NCBI GenBank assembly: GCA_021781075.1
Contig: JAJXXN010000277.1
Location: 7,464 to 14,190, forward strand
Origin: Acidobacteriota bacterium
GTDB taxonomy: Bacteria; Acidobacteriota; Terriglobia; Terriglobales; Acidobacteriaceae
Reading direction: 5' to 3'
Length of the DNA: 6,727 bases
The notes beneath the pieces are model-generated. The model was not told the origin of the DNA, made no database searches, and saw nothing but the letters and a program-made list of their open reading frames with translations. The position numbers and the translations under genes are program-made. Shown one piece after another: positions 1 through 5,487 of the stretch; the stretch's first letter is position 1; each line of letters starts with the position of its first letter.

Positions 1-369
1 GAGCGCGGTAATCATCAGGTAGGCTTGATCGCCAGGTTGCAAATGCAGTGGGGAGTCATGCATCAACGCACCGTCCGCAGGATGATTCCGGGATGCTGTT
101 TCATTCCACCCCTCACCTTCGACTACCTTTCCTTTGCGAACAATGCTCAGAAACAAGGAGGCGGATCGAAGAGGCTCTGAGGTCATGTTCTGGAGGAAAT
201 AGGTGAGCTTGGAAGTGTGCATGAAATCTCGTAGTTCGCCCTGCGTTATTTGTACTGGCAGACCCGGCGCATTGATGACTTTTACAGAAGTTGAAAGGTC
301 GCCTGCCTGTGCTTGCGCCAATAGACGCAGCGATAGAAACAAAGCAACTAAAAAGATTACCCTCTTCAT
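1..369 (-). CDS. Putative secreted protein of unknown function, N-terminal part (3' end beyond window)
   Basis: An open frame of 123 codons runs from an ATG at 367-369 to the left edge without a stop. Its start has an AGGAG Shine-Dalgarno sequence at 379-383, 9 bases upstream. The N-terminus looks like a Sec signal peptide: positive MKR, a hydrophobic stretch (residues 4-18, interrupted by Arg15), then Ala20-Gln21-Ala22, with likely cleavage before Gly23. The mature part alternates hydrophobic and polar residues, suggesting beta strands: residues 28-42, about 53-63 (LTYFLQNMTSE), 70-83 (LFLSIVRKGKVVEG), then GEGWNE and LQPGDQAYLMITAL near the edge. This resembles small secreted beta-sandwich or Ig-like domains, but I recognise no family. 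It is separated from rplQ by 168 AT-rich bases with a terminator-like hairpin, so it is probably its own transcription unit. The reading frame and signal peptide are seen directly; the export and fold are inferred. Confidence 0.72.
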   Translation of the reverse strand, partial: MKRVIFLVALFLSLRLLAQAQAGDLSTSVKVINAPGLPVQITQGELRDFMHTSKLTYFLQNMTSEPLRSASLFLSIVRKGKVVEGEGWNETASRNHPADGALMHDSPLHLQPGDQAYLMITAL

Positions 370-378
370 CGGACAGTT

Positions 379-383
379 CTCCT
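379..383 (-). promoter_or_regulatory. Ribosome binding site of the secreted-protein gene
   Basis: AGGAG lies 9 bases before the ATG at 367-369. It supports this start over an overlapping minus-strand frame that begins near 499 and has neither a signal peptide nor a comparable site. Confidence 0.6.
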
Positions 384-483
384 AAATGGTTTTGAACATC
401 TCTGAGAAGTCTATTATTTTTTTTAGTCAATACAAACATTACCAAAGTCTTAATATTGGATAACATTCCCTTGTTGAATAAAT

Positions 484-518
484 CTGCCAGCACATGCAAT
501 CTTCCGCAGCGCTGGCAG
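484..518 (-). terminator. Terminator-like inverted repeat after rplQ
   Basis: On the minus strand, CTGCCAGC (511-518) pairs perfectly with GCTGGCAG (484-491), an 8-bp stem around a 19-base loop. AU-rich ATTTATTC follows at once. It starts 19 bases after the rplQ stop, where the ribosomal-protein operon should end. The long loop and the imperfect U tract make this a weak or atypical intrinsic terminator. It could also be an mRNA 3'-end stabilising hairpin. Confidence 0.45.
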
Positions 519-537
519 TGTGTTTTATCGCTTGCTC

Positions 538-1023
538 TTACGCGGCCTTTTCGTCGCCGCCCTCTTCGCCGCCTTCGGCCTGCTGCTCTTTCATCTGCTT
601 CTCAAGCTCGGCGCGCTTCTTGGCCTTGGTCTCGGCGCGTTTTCCGCGCTTCTCCTCCAACACCTGCTCAATCCCAAGAAGTTCGATGATGACGGTTTCC
701 GCCCCATCCCCCTTCTGGAATCCCTTGCGGATGATGCGCAGGTAGCCGCCCTGACGGTCGCCGTAACGCGGGGCGACTGTGTCAAAGAGGCGCGCAACCA
801 CTTCATCCGTGGTGAGAAATGCAAGTGCCTGGCGGCGTGAGTGGAGGTCGCCCTTCTTGCCGAGGGTGATCATTTTCTCGACCAGCGGGCGGATCGCCTT
901 GGCCTTGGCCAGGGTGGTCACGACGCGGTCTTCCTTAAGGACGCTGCTCACCAGGTTGCGCAGCAAGGCGCGCCGGTGGCTGGTGTTGCGTCCGAGTTTG
1001 TATCCTGCATTGCGATGGCGCAT
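538..1023 (-). CDS. rplQ: 50S ribosomal protein L17
   Basis: This encodes L17, a large-subunit protein lining the region near the peptide exit tunnel. The 161-residue product begins MRHRNAGYKLGRNTSHRRAL, the L17 signature. It continues through the conserved LLRNLVSSVLKEDRVVTTLAKAK block and ends its core with the YLRIIRK-GFQKGDGAETVIIEL segment at about 95-116. E. coli L17 is about 127 residues. Here about 42 extra residues follow position 120: first a Lys/Arg/Glu-rich, probably helical stretch, then an acidic Gly-Glu-rich end (GGEEGGDEKAA). The ATG at 1021-1023 is preceded by a modest purine-rich AGAGAG. It is the last gene of the cluster, 74 bases after rpoA, the usual alpha-operon order, and is probably co-transcribed with it. 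A strong hairpin lies in that gap. Identity is firm; the role of the tail is unknown. Confidence 0.98.
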   Translation of the reverse strand: MRHRNAGYKLGRNTSHRRALLRNLVSSVLKEDRVVTTLAKAKAIRPLVEKMITLGKKGDLHSRRQALAFLTTDEVVARLFDTVAPRYGDRQGGYLRIIRKGFQKGDGAETVIIELLGIEQVLEEKRGKRAETKAKKRAELEKQMKEQQAEGGEEGGDEKAA

Positions 1024-1060
1024 GGTGAAACTCTCTTTCGATTCTGATCTGTTTTCCTGT

Positions 1061-1082
1061 GGCCCGCCTCATGCGGCGGGCC
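1061..1082 (-). repeat. Perfect GC-rich hairpin in the rpoA-rplQ gap
   Basis: On the minus strand GGCCCGCC, a six-base loop GCATGA and GGCGGGCC form an 8-bp, all-G/C stem. It begins 15 bases after the rpoA stop and ends 37 bases before the rplQ start. No U tract follows (ACAGGAAAACAG), so it is not a canonical intrinsic terminator. Plausible roles are mRNA stability, RNase processing or tuning of rplQ translation, all inferred. Confidence 0.6.
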
Positions 1083-1097
1083 CGTCCTGCCTGATGC

Positions 1098-2192
1098 TTA
1101 AAAGTTTTCCCCTTCCGTGGGCAGTTGCAAATCCACGGAGTCGAGCGGCTCGTCCTCGTCGTCGTAGCGGCCGAAGCCTGATGCGAGGGCAACGGAGGGA
1201 AGAATGCTCGTCGGGCCGGGAACGGCATTCCCATTCTCGTCAATCTTCATCCCGAGTGAAAGCCCCATCTGCGCCAGGATTTCCTTGATCTCGTTGAGGC
1301 TCTTCCGCCCAAAGTTCTTGGTCTTGAGCATCTCCGCCTCGGTCTTCTGCACCAGCTCGCCGATGGTCTGGATGTTCGCGTTCTTGAGGCAGTTGTAGCT
1401 GCGCACACTCAACTCAAGCTCTTCAACCGAGCGGTTGAGGTTGTCGTTGCGCAGGTAGCCGCGGCTCTCTTCGCCGTGCGCCTCGGCCTCAAGCTCCTCC
1501 TCGAAGTTGATGAAGATGTTCATGTGGTCCTTGAGCAGCTTTGCGGAGAGGCCGATTGCATCTGCCGGTGCGACGGCGCCGTTGGTCCACACCTCGAGCG
1601 TCAGCTTGTCATAGTCAGTGATCTGCCCAAGACGCGCCGCCTCCACCACGTAATTCACGCGGCGCACCGGCGAGTGGACGCTGTCCACCGGTATGAAACC
1701 CAGGCCGAGGTCGGGATCGAAGTTCTTGTCGGCGGAAACATAACCGCGGCCACGCTTCAGGCGCATCTCCATGTCAAGACGCCCACCCTCGCTGACGGTC
1801 GCAATGTAAATGTCCTTGTCCAGAATCTCCACGTCACCGTCGGCCTCGATCATGCCACTGGTCACGATGCCGGGCTGGTCGGCGCGCAGGTAGAGCGCCT
1901 TCGGGCCCTCGCCGTTCAGCTTGAAAGGCACCTGCTTCAAGTTCAGGACGATGTCGGTCGCATCCTCAACAACTCCGGCGATGGACTGGAACTCGTGCAG
2001 CACGCCTTCAATGCGCACCGCTGTGACTGCCGCGCCCTCGATGGAGCTGAGCAGCGTGCGGCGCAGGGCGTTGCCGATCGTTGTGCCGAAGCCGCGCTCA
2101 AATGGCTGGGCGCTGAACTTGCCGTATTTCTCGGTGAGCGTCTCGGCGTCTACCGCCAAACGCTTGGGTTTTTGGAATCCTCTCCAAAGCAT
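1098..2192 (-). CDS. rpoA: DNA-directed RNA polymerase subunit alpha
   Basis: This encodes the alpha subunit, which dimerises to nucleate RNA polymerase assembly and contacts promoter UP elements and activators. The product is 364 residues. The N-terminal domain (about 20-230) holds the dimerisation signature FERGFGTTIGNALRRTLLSS at 31-50. The C-terminal domain (about 253-314) holds LSVRSYNCLKNANI, with Arg264 matching the DNA-contacting Arg265 of E. coli, then FGRKSLNEIKEIL and MGLSLGM. E. coli alpha is 329 residues. Here about 49 residues follow the C-terminal domain, with an acidic DDEDEPLD stretch near 344-351. The start at ATG 2190-2192 gives MLWRGFQKPK, as in related phyla. An in-frame upstream ATG (2252) would add 20 unconserved residues. 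A purine-rich GAGAG precedes the chosen start. Its place between rpsD and rplQ is the standard alpha-operon order. Confidence 0.98.
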   Translation of the reverse strand: MLWRGFQKPKRLAVDAETLTEKYGKFSAQPFERGFGTTIGNALRRTLLSSIEGAAVTAVRIEGVLHEFQSIAGVVEDATDIVLNLKQVPFKLNGEGPKALYLRADQPGIVTSGMIEADGDVEILDKDIYIATVSEGGRLDMEMRLKRGRGYVSADKNFDPDLGLGFIPVDSVHSPVRRVNYVVEAARLGQITDYDKLTLEVWTNGAVAPADAIGLSAKLLKDHMNIFINFEEELEAEAHGEESRGYLRNDNLNRSVEELELSVRSYNCLKNANIQTIGELVQKTEAEMLKTKNFGRKSLNEIKEILAQMGLSLGMKIDENGNAVPGPTSILPSVALASGFGRYDDEDEPLDSVDLQLPTEGENF

Positions 2193-2280
2193 ATGAACTC
2201 TCTTCTCTCCCGCACGGCAGGCGTCGCGATGCATTTTGCGGCGGCCGCGCAAGTTCTCCTTCGTGGTTTAGAGCGTTGAG

Positions 2281-2301
2281 CGCCTGGTGTCTGGCGTCTG
2301 G
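2281..2301. repeat. Three tandem 7-base units (CGCCTGG / TGTCTGG / CGTCTGG)
   Basis: On the plus strand three consecutive heptads read CGCCTGG, TGTCTGG and CGTCTGG; read on the transcribed strand they are CCAGACG, CCAGACA, CCAGGCG. They lie in the 185-base rpsD-rpoA gap. The last unit supplies one arm of the larger inverted repeat that ends at 2353. The array is short and imperfect. Confidence 0.5.
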
Positions 2302-2353
2302 CCACATTTTGGGTGAACAAACTTGCTCTGTTCATCCGGCATGCGCCAGACGC
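2294..2353 (-). repeat. Nested inverted repeat between rpsD and rpoA (possible intercistronic RNA structure)
   Basis: The outer arms pair GCGTCTGGC (2294-2302) with GCCAGACGC (2345-2353), 9 bp perfect. Between them the inner arms 2311-2319 and 2329-2337 pair over 9 positions with one A-C mismatch on the transcribed strand, leaving a 9-base loop. The result is a long two-stage stem-loop beginning 24 bases after the rpsD stop and ending about 100 bases before the rpoA start. No U run follows it, so simple termination is unlikely. Decoupling of rpoA expression from the ribosomal genes or RNase processing are possible roles, but inferred. Confidence 0.5.
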
Positions 2354-2377
2354 TGCTCACTGGACGCTTCACACTGG

Positions 2378-3007
2378 TTACTTGCTGTACAACTCGACAA
2401 TGAGCTGTTCATTGACGGGCAGTTCGACGTCCTTGCGCTTGGGCAGTTGCAGAACCCGCCCGGAATGGTTTTCGAAGTTGATTTCGAGCCATGCAGGCAC
2501 AGGGCTTTGCGCTGCATACTGGCCGGCGGCCTCAACCACCGCAAGTTTCTTCGAGCCTTCCCGGATGGCAATCTCGTCACCGACATTGACTTGATAGGAA
2601 GGAATGTTCACCTTCTTTCCATTCACAGTGACGTGCCCGTGGCGTACCACCTGGCGCGCCTGACGGCGGCTCTGGGCAAAACCAAGACGGAAGGCGACGT
2701 TGTCCAGGCGGCGCTCCAACTGCTGGATGAGCAGTTCACCAGTGACACCGGTGGCGCGGCTGGCCTTCTCGTAGTACTCGCGGAACTGGCCCTCGAGGGT
2801 GAAGTACATGCGCTTGGCCTTCTGCTTCTCGTGCAGTTGCAGGCCGTAGCCCACAATCTTGGCCTTGCGGTCCTTGCCATGCTGCCCGGGGGGAAAGTTG
2901 CGCTTCTCGAGCGGGCAACGGTCGGAGGTGCACTTGGCACCCTTCAAAAATAGCTTGGTGCCTTCGCGACGGCAAAGGCGGCAGACTGCTCCAGTATAAC
3001 GAGCCAT
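2378..3007 (-). CDS. rpsD: 30S ribosomal protein S4
   Basis: This encodes S4, a primary 16S rRNA binder that starts assembly of the 30S body. In several bacteria it also autoregulates its operon. The product is 209 residues, normal for the family. The N-terminal zinc ribbon is intact, with Cys9, Cys12, Cys26 and Cys31 (C-X2-C-X13-C-X4-C), the zinc-binding form of S4. The S4 RNA-binding domain occupies about 98-160, with RRLDNVAFRLGFAQSRRQAR and HGHVTVNGKKVNIPSYQV. The C-terminal segment PVNEQLIVELYSK is typical. The start ATG at 3005-3007 has a perfect AAGGAG five bases away. It sits between rpsK and rpoA as in the E. coli alpha operon, but with larger gaps on each side (173 and 185 bases), both holding inverted repeats. 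Confidence 0.98.
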   Translation of the reverse strand: MARYTGAVCRLCRREGTKLFLKGAKCTSDRCPLEKRNFPPGQHGKDRKAKIVGYGLQLHEKQKAKRMYFTLEGQFREYYEKASRATGVTGELLIQQLERRLDNVAFRLGFAQSRRQARQVVRHGHVTVNGKKVNIPSYQVNVGDEIAIREGSKKLAVVEAAGQYAAQSPVPAWLEINFENHSGRVLQLPKRKDVELPVNEQLIVELYSK

Positions 3008-3012
3008 TGTTT

Positions 3013-3018
3013 CTCCTT
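3013..3018 (-). promoter_or_regulatory. Strong ribosome binding site of rpsD
   Basis: A full AAGGAG lies five bases (AAACA) before the rpsD ATG, the best Shine-Dalgarno match in this cluster. It suggests that S4 translation can start independently across the 173-base gap after rpsK. Confidence 0.75.
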
Positions 3019-3122
3019 GACTTCAGGTGACGGCCGGTTTACGTGTCGGCGTGACATTTCAATCCCGGCCCATGTTGATGGCGTCCAGCGTTCGGCGCAA
3101 ATGATCCAGTTCCGGTAAAGGG

Positions 3123-3141
3123 GAACGAAAATTTTTCGTTC
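3123..3141. repeat. 19-base palindrome in the rpsK-rpsD gap
   Basis: GAACGAAAA-T-TTTTCGTTC is a perfect inverted repeat centred on 3132, about 40 bases after the rpsK stop and 115 bases before the rpsD start. As RNA it would form a 7-bp GAACGAA/TTCGTTC stem with a short AU loop and no U tract after it. It could be an operator, an RNA processing site or part of a structured rpsD leader. The sequence alone does not decide. Confidence 0.5.
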
Positions 3142-3180
3142 ACATCAATGAAACTAGACGCTATGTCCTCGACGCTGTAC

Positions 3181-3594
3181 TTACACCCTTCTCCGCTTCG
3201 GTGGACGGCAGCCGTTGTGCGGCACCGGCGTGACGTCGCGGATGGAGCGGACCTCGATGCCTGCCGCAGCCAGTGCGCGGATGGCGGACTCGCGACCGGA
3301 ACCGGGACCCGCGACGCGGACATCGACTGTGCGAAGGCCGTGGTCGCGGGCGGCAGTGGCGGCATTTTGCGCCGCCTGCTGCGCCGCAAAGGGTGTGCCT
3401 TTGCGCGATCCCTTGAAGCCGAGCGACCCGGCCGTCTTCCAACTGATGGTGTTGCCGACGGGGTCGGTGATGGTCACGATGGTGTTGTTGAACGATGCCT
3501 GAATGTGGACGAGGCCAACGGGCACATTCTTGCGTTCGCGTTTCTTGAACTTCTTGTTTTTGGCGGTCTTGCCGCCCTGTGCTGGTTTCGCCAT
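3181..3594 (-). CDS. rpsK: 30S ribosomal protein S11
   Basis: This encodes S11, a component of the 30S platform that contacts 16S rRNA and lies near the mRNA exit and E site. The product is 137 residues, slightly over the typical 128-131. The conserved body includes VHIQASFNNTIVTITD (29-44), GFKGSRKGTPFAAQQAA (59-75), VAGPGSGRESAIRAL (94-108) and the signature IRDVTPVPHNGCRPPKRRRV at the C-terminus. The extra length is a basic, Lys-rich N-terminal tail (about 1-24), probably disordered off the ribosome. The ATG at 3592-3594 shares one base with the rpsM stop (TAATG), and a purine-rich AAGAAGG lies inside the rpsM 3' end. Translational coupling of the two genes is therefore likely. Identity is firm. 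Confidence 0.98.
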   Translation of the reverse strand: MAKPAQGGKTAKNKKFKKRERKNVPVGLVHIQASFNNTIVTITDPVGNTISWKTAGSLGFKGSRKGTPFAAQQAAQNAATAARDHGLRTVDVRVAGPGSGRESAIRALAAAGIEVRSIRDVTPVPHNGCRPPKRRRV

Positions 3595-3974
3595 TACTTG
3601 GTCGCCTTCTTCTTGCCGGCAATCGTGCCCTTACGCGGGCCCTTGCGAGTGCGGGCATTGGTGTGCGTGCGTTGGCCGCGCACGGGCAGCGACCGCTTGT
3701 GGCGGTTGCCGCGATAGCTCTGAATGTCCATGAGGCGCTTGATGTGCATGGAGACGTCCTTGCGCAGGTCGCCCTCCACGTCGCCCTCGTCCTCAATGAC
3801 CTGACGGATGCGGTTGACCTCGTCTTCACCCAGGTCCTGGACCTTCTTGAACGCATCGACGTTCGCCTTGGTCAGGATACTGAGCGCGCGCGGGTCGCCG
3901 ATGCCGAAAATATACGTGAGCGCGATCCGTGCCTGCTTGTTGCGGGGCAGATCTACGCCTGCAATACGTGCCAT
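3594..3974 (-). CDS. rpsM: 30S ribosomal protein S13
   Basis: This encodes S13, a 30S head protein that forms intersubunit bridges and contacts the P-site tRNA through its C-terminal tail. The product is 126 residues. The N-terminus MARIAGVDLPRNKQARIALT, the helix-two-turn-helix segment around YIFGIG (21-26), and the basic end with RGQRTHTNARTRKGP (99-113) are diagnostic. The start at ATG 3972-3974 is chosen because MARIAG is the conserved S13 start and GAGGA lies 8 bases upstream. An in-frame ATG at 4028 would add 18 unconserved residues. A 240-base gap separates it from rpmJ, the longest in the cluster, so an internal promoter or leader for the alpha-operon genes could lie there. No convincing one is visible. 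Confidence 0.98.
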   Translation of the reverse strand: MARIAGVDLPRNKQARIALTYIFGIGDPRALSILTKANVDAFKKVQDLGEDEVNRIRQVIEDEGDVEGDLRKDVSMHIKRLMDIQSYRGNRHKRSLPVRGQRTHTNARTRKGPRKGTIAGKKKATK

Positions 3975-4214
3975 TCGGTGGTTCCTCGTCGTTTCGGTTA
4001 TGTGCCCCCGGCCTTCACCGGTCCGCACGGGTTAAGGTGGATCTCTCCAGGGTTCATCGCAAGCCTTGACTCAAGCTAACTAGCCCTTTGATCAGGGGTC
4101 AGATGCCGGGGCTCAGTGGTTGAAATGCAACGTTGACGATGCTTCAGCTCTGATCCCGGATTACTGATTTCTGGTCCCTTCGTGGAGTTCCGCCCACTTG
4201 CCGGGGCTGACTGA
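3975..4214. other. 240-base non-coding gap between rpmJ and rpsM
   Basis: No conserved short gene is visible on either strand here. The gap contains a 10-base direct repeat TGCCGGGGCT (4104-4113 and 4199-4208), several ATCAG-like words and an 8-base palindrome CAACGTTG (4128-4135). I searched for a -35/-10 pair facing rpsM and found none that is convincing. The classical S4-binding leader of the alpha operon sits in front of rpsM in E. coli, but I do not recognise that pseudoknot here. Confidence 0.4.
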
Positions 4215-4221
4215 TCAGCCC
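4204..4221 (-). repeat. Hairpin across the rpmJ stop codon
   Basis: GGGCTGA (4215-4221), a TCAG loop and TCAGCCC (4204-4210) form a perfect 7-bp stem that includes the rpmJ TGA stop. It is followed by GC-rich sequence with no U tract. It could mark an mRNA 3' end or a processing site, or be chance. Confidence 0.4.
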
Positions 4222-4328
4222 TGGCGCTGCTTGTGCTTTGCGTTCTCGCAGATCACGCGCACCACACCGTGGCGGTTGATGACCTTGCACTTCACGCAAA
4301 TCTTTTTTACGCTCGCGCGTACCTTCAT
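4215..4328 (-). CDS. rpmJ: 50S ribosomal protein L36
   Basis: This encodes L36, the smallest large-subunit protein, which binds 23S rRNA with the help of a zinc ion. The 37-codon frame runs from ATG 4326-4328 to TGA 4215-4217. It begins MKVRASVKKICVKCKVINRH and ends CENAKHKQRQG. The zinc ligands Cys11, Cys14, Cys27 and His32 are all present, so this is the zinc-binding (C+) form and not the zinc-free paralogue. A GGGGAAGG purine stretch lies about 11 bases upstream. It sits between infA and rpsM, its standard place in many bacteria. Overlapping minus-strand frames of greater length (for example 4144-4380) have no resemblance to any family. Length and motif match the family exactly. Confidence 0.97.
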   Translation of the reverse strand: MKVRASVKKICVKCKVINRHGVVRVICENAKHKQRQG

Positions 4329-4396
4329 TCTGTTGCTCGCCTTCCCCACCGGGCTTTTCCGGGCCCCGTGGCATTACCAAACTTTTTCCAACCGTG

Positions 4397-4615
4397 TCAC
4401 TTGTAGCGGTAAACGATGCGTCCGCGCTTGAGATCGTAAGGGCTCAGTTCGACGGCCACGCGGTCACCCGGAAGTATGCGGATAAAATTCTTGCGCATCC
4501 TGCCCGAGACATGAGCCAACACTTCATGCTCATTCTCAAGCTTCACCTTGAACATGGCATTCGGCAAGGTTTCCAGCACCGTTGCCATTACCTCAATCGC
4601 GTCTTCCTTCGACAA
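4397..4615 (-). CDS. infA: Translation initiation factor IF-1
   Basis: This encodes IF-1, which binds the 30S A site during initiation and works with IF-2 and IF-3. The product is 72 residues, the usual length. It is a single S1-like OB fold beginning (M)SKEDAIEVMATVLETLPNA, followed by MFKVKLENEHEVLAHVSG, RMRKNFIRILPGDRVAVEL and the terminal GRIVYRYK. The start is taken as TTG at 4613-4615, because an AGGAG lies exactly five bases before it and the protein then matches the family's N-terminus. The in-frame ATG at 4664-4666 would add 17 unconserved residues and lies only a few bases after the map stop. The gene lies between map and rpmJ, 54 bases after map. Family identity is firm; the TTG start is inferred. 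Confidence 0.95.
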   Translation of the reverse strand: MSKEDAIEVMATVLETLPNAMFKVKLENEHEVLAHVSGRMRKNFIRILPGDRVAVELSPYDLKRGRIVYRYK

Positions 4616-4620
4616 TCCCT

Positions 4621-4625
4621 CTCCT
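4621..4625 (-). promoter_or_regulatory. Ribosome binding site that decides the infA TTG start
   Basis: AGGAG followed by AGGGA and then TTG gives ideal five-base spacing. It supports TTG at 4613-4615 as the IF-1 start over the upstream ATG. Confidence 0.7.
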
Positions 4626-4669
4626 GCTTTCACCGCCGCCAGTGTTGCGCAACGGCTGTTCGACATTTC

Positions 4670-5422
4670 TCAGTCGGTTAAAATCCTTGCACCCTCTGCC
4701 GTCACCGCTACGGTGTGCTCAAAGTGCGCGCTCATGCTGCCATCGGAGGTTACAGCCGTCCATCCATCCGCCAGCACCTTCACTTCCGGGCCCCCGGCAT
4801 TCACCATTGGTTCAATGGCAATCACCATGCCCTCCTTCAACTTCATGCCCTGTCCCCGCTCGCCAAAATTCGGCACCTGCGGGTCCTCGTGCATGTTGGT
4901 TCCAATGCCATGGCCCACAAAGTCCACCACGACCGAGAAACCTGCATCCTCAACAACCTTTTGCACCGCCGCGCCAACGTCGCCAAGCCGTGCGCCGGGG
5001 CGGACTTCCGCGATTCCGGCATGAAGCGAGGCCTCGGTCACCCGCAACAGCTTCTCCGTGACCGGGTCCAGCCTTTCACCCACGGGAATCGTGATCGCCG
5101 CATCGCCAAAATAACCGTCGATCACGGCGCCGCAATCCACACTGACAATGTCGCCCTCCTTCAGTACCCGCTTCACCGAAGGTATGCCATGCACCACCTC
5201 GCTGTTGATCGAGGTGCAAAGCACGGCGGGAAAACCGTGATACCCCTTGAAGGCGGCCCGCGCGCCGAGCTCGCGGATGCGCGCTGCAGCGGCCTGCTCA
5301 AGATCCATGGTTGTCGCCCCTGGCTTGGCCAATGAACGCGCCAACTCCAAGACCTCGCGGACAACCCGGCCGGCACGGCGCATCTTCTCAATCTCGGATG
5401 CGGACTTCAGCACAACCGCCAC
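4670..5422 (-). CDS. map: Methionine aminopeptidase, type I
   Basis: This encodes the cytosolic metalloenzyme that removes the initiator methionine from nascent proteins when the second residue is small. The product is 250 residues, close to E. coli MAP (264), with the pita-bread fold and no N-terminal extension or zinc finger. The five metal ligands are visible: Asp96 and Asp107 (VDCGAVIDGYFGDAA), His171 (GHGIG), Glu204 (AIEP) and Glu235 (FEHT). The substrate-binding His78 (VVHGIP) and His178 are also present, so the enzyme should be active. The start is GTG at 5420-5422 with AAGGGGAG eight bases upstream. Another GTG three codons on is possible but less well spaced. It follows adk by 65 bases, the usual adk-map-infA order, and is probably in the same transcript. 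Confidence 0.97.
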   Translation of the reverse strand: MAVVLKSASEIEKMRRAGRVVREVLELARSLAKPGATTMDLEQAAAARIRELGARAAFKGYHGFPAVLCTSINSEVVHGIPSVKRVLKEGDIVSVDCGAVIDGYFGDAAITIPVGERLDPVTEKLLRVTEASLHAGIAEVRPGARLGDVGAAVQKVVEDAGFSVVVDFVGHGIGTNMHEDPQVPNFGERGQGMKLKEGMVIAIEPMVNAGGPEVKVLADGWTAVTSDGSMSAHFEHTVAVTAEGARILTD

Positions 5423-5487
5423 CGGCGATTCTCCCCTTCAAAAAACCTGCAATCCAAAAACGGCCATCCCGGCTGAAACAGAAGCGC

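Noticed and set aside
411..430. TTGACT and TAATAG as a sigma-70 promoter for the secreted-protein gene
   Set aside because: The two words are only 8 bases apart and no good partner at 16-18 bases exists for either. The region is promoter-like in AT content only.
113..499. Minus-strand 128-codon open frame at the left end
   Set aside because: It overlaps the signal-peptide gene in another frame, starts inside the terminator-like repeat, has no plausible ribosome binding site and shows no domain-like pattern. The frame starting at 369 is better supported.
1476..2279. Long plus-strand open frame of 267 codons opposite rpoA
   Set aside because: It is an antisense shadow of a conserved GC-rich gene with no recognisable motif and a composition dictated by rpoA codons.
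2276..2953. Plus-strand open frame of 225 codons opposite rpsD
   Set aside because: It is antisense to a fully conserved S4 gene. Its Leu/Val/Ala-rich product is what reverse reading of such a gene gives.
3054..3135. Short minus-strand frame ending ELDHLRRTLDAINMGRD in the rpsK-rpsD gap
   Set aside because: It looks protein-like but is only about 26 codons after a stop, with no credible start codon and ribosome binding site.
3161..3856. Minus-strand 231-codon open frame across rpsM and rpsK
   Set aside because: It is an Arg/Ser/Thr-rich out-of-frame product over two certain ribosomal-protein genes.
5440..5487. Possible terminator between adk and map (GC-rich stretch followed by TTTTT)
   Set aside because: Only about 3 bp of stem can be formed before the T run, too weak to call.
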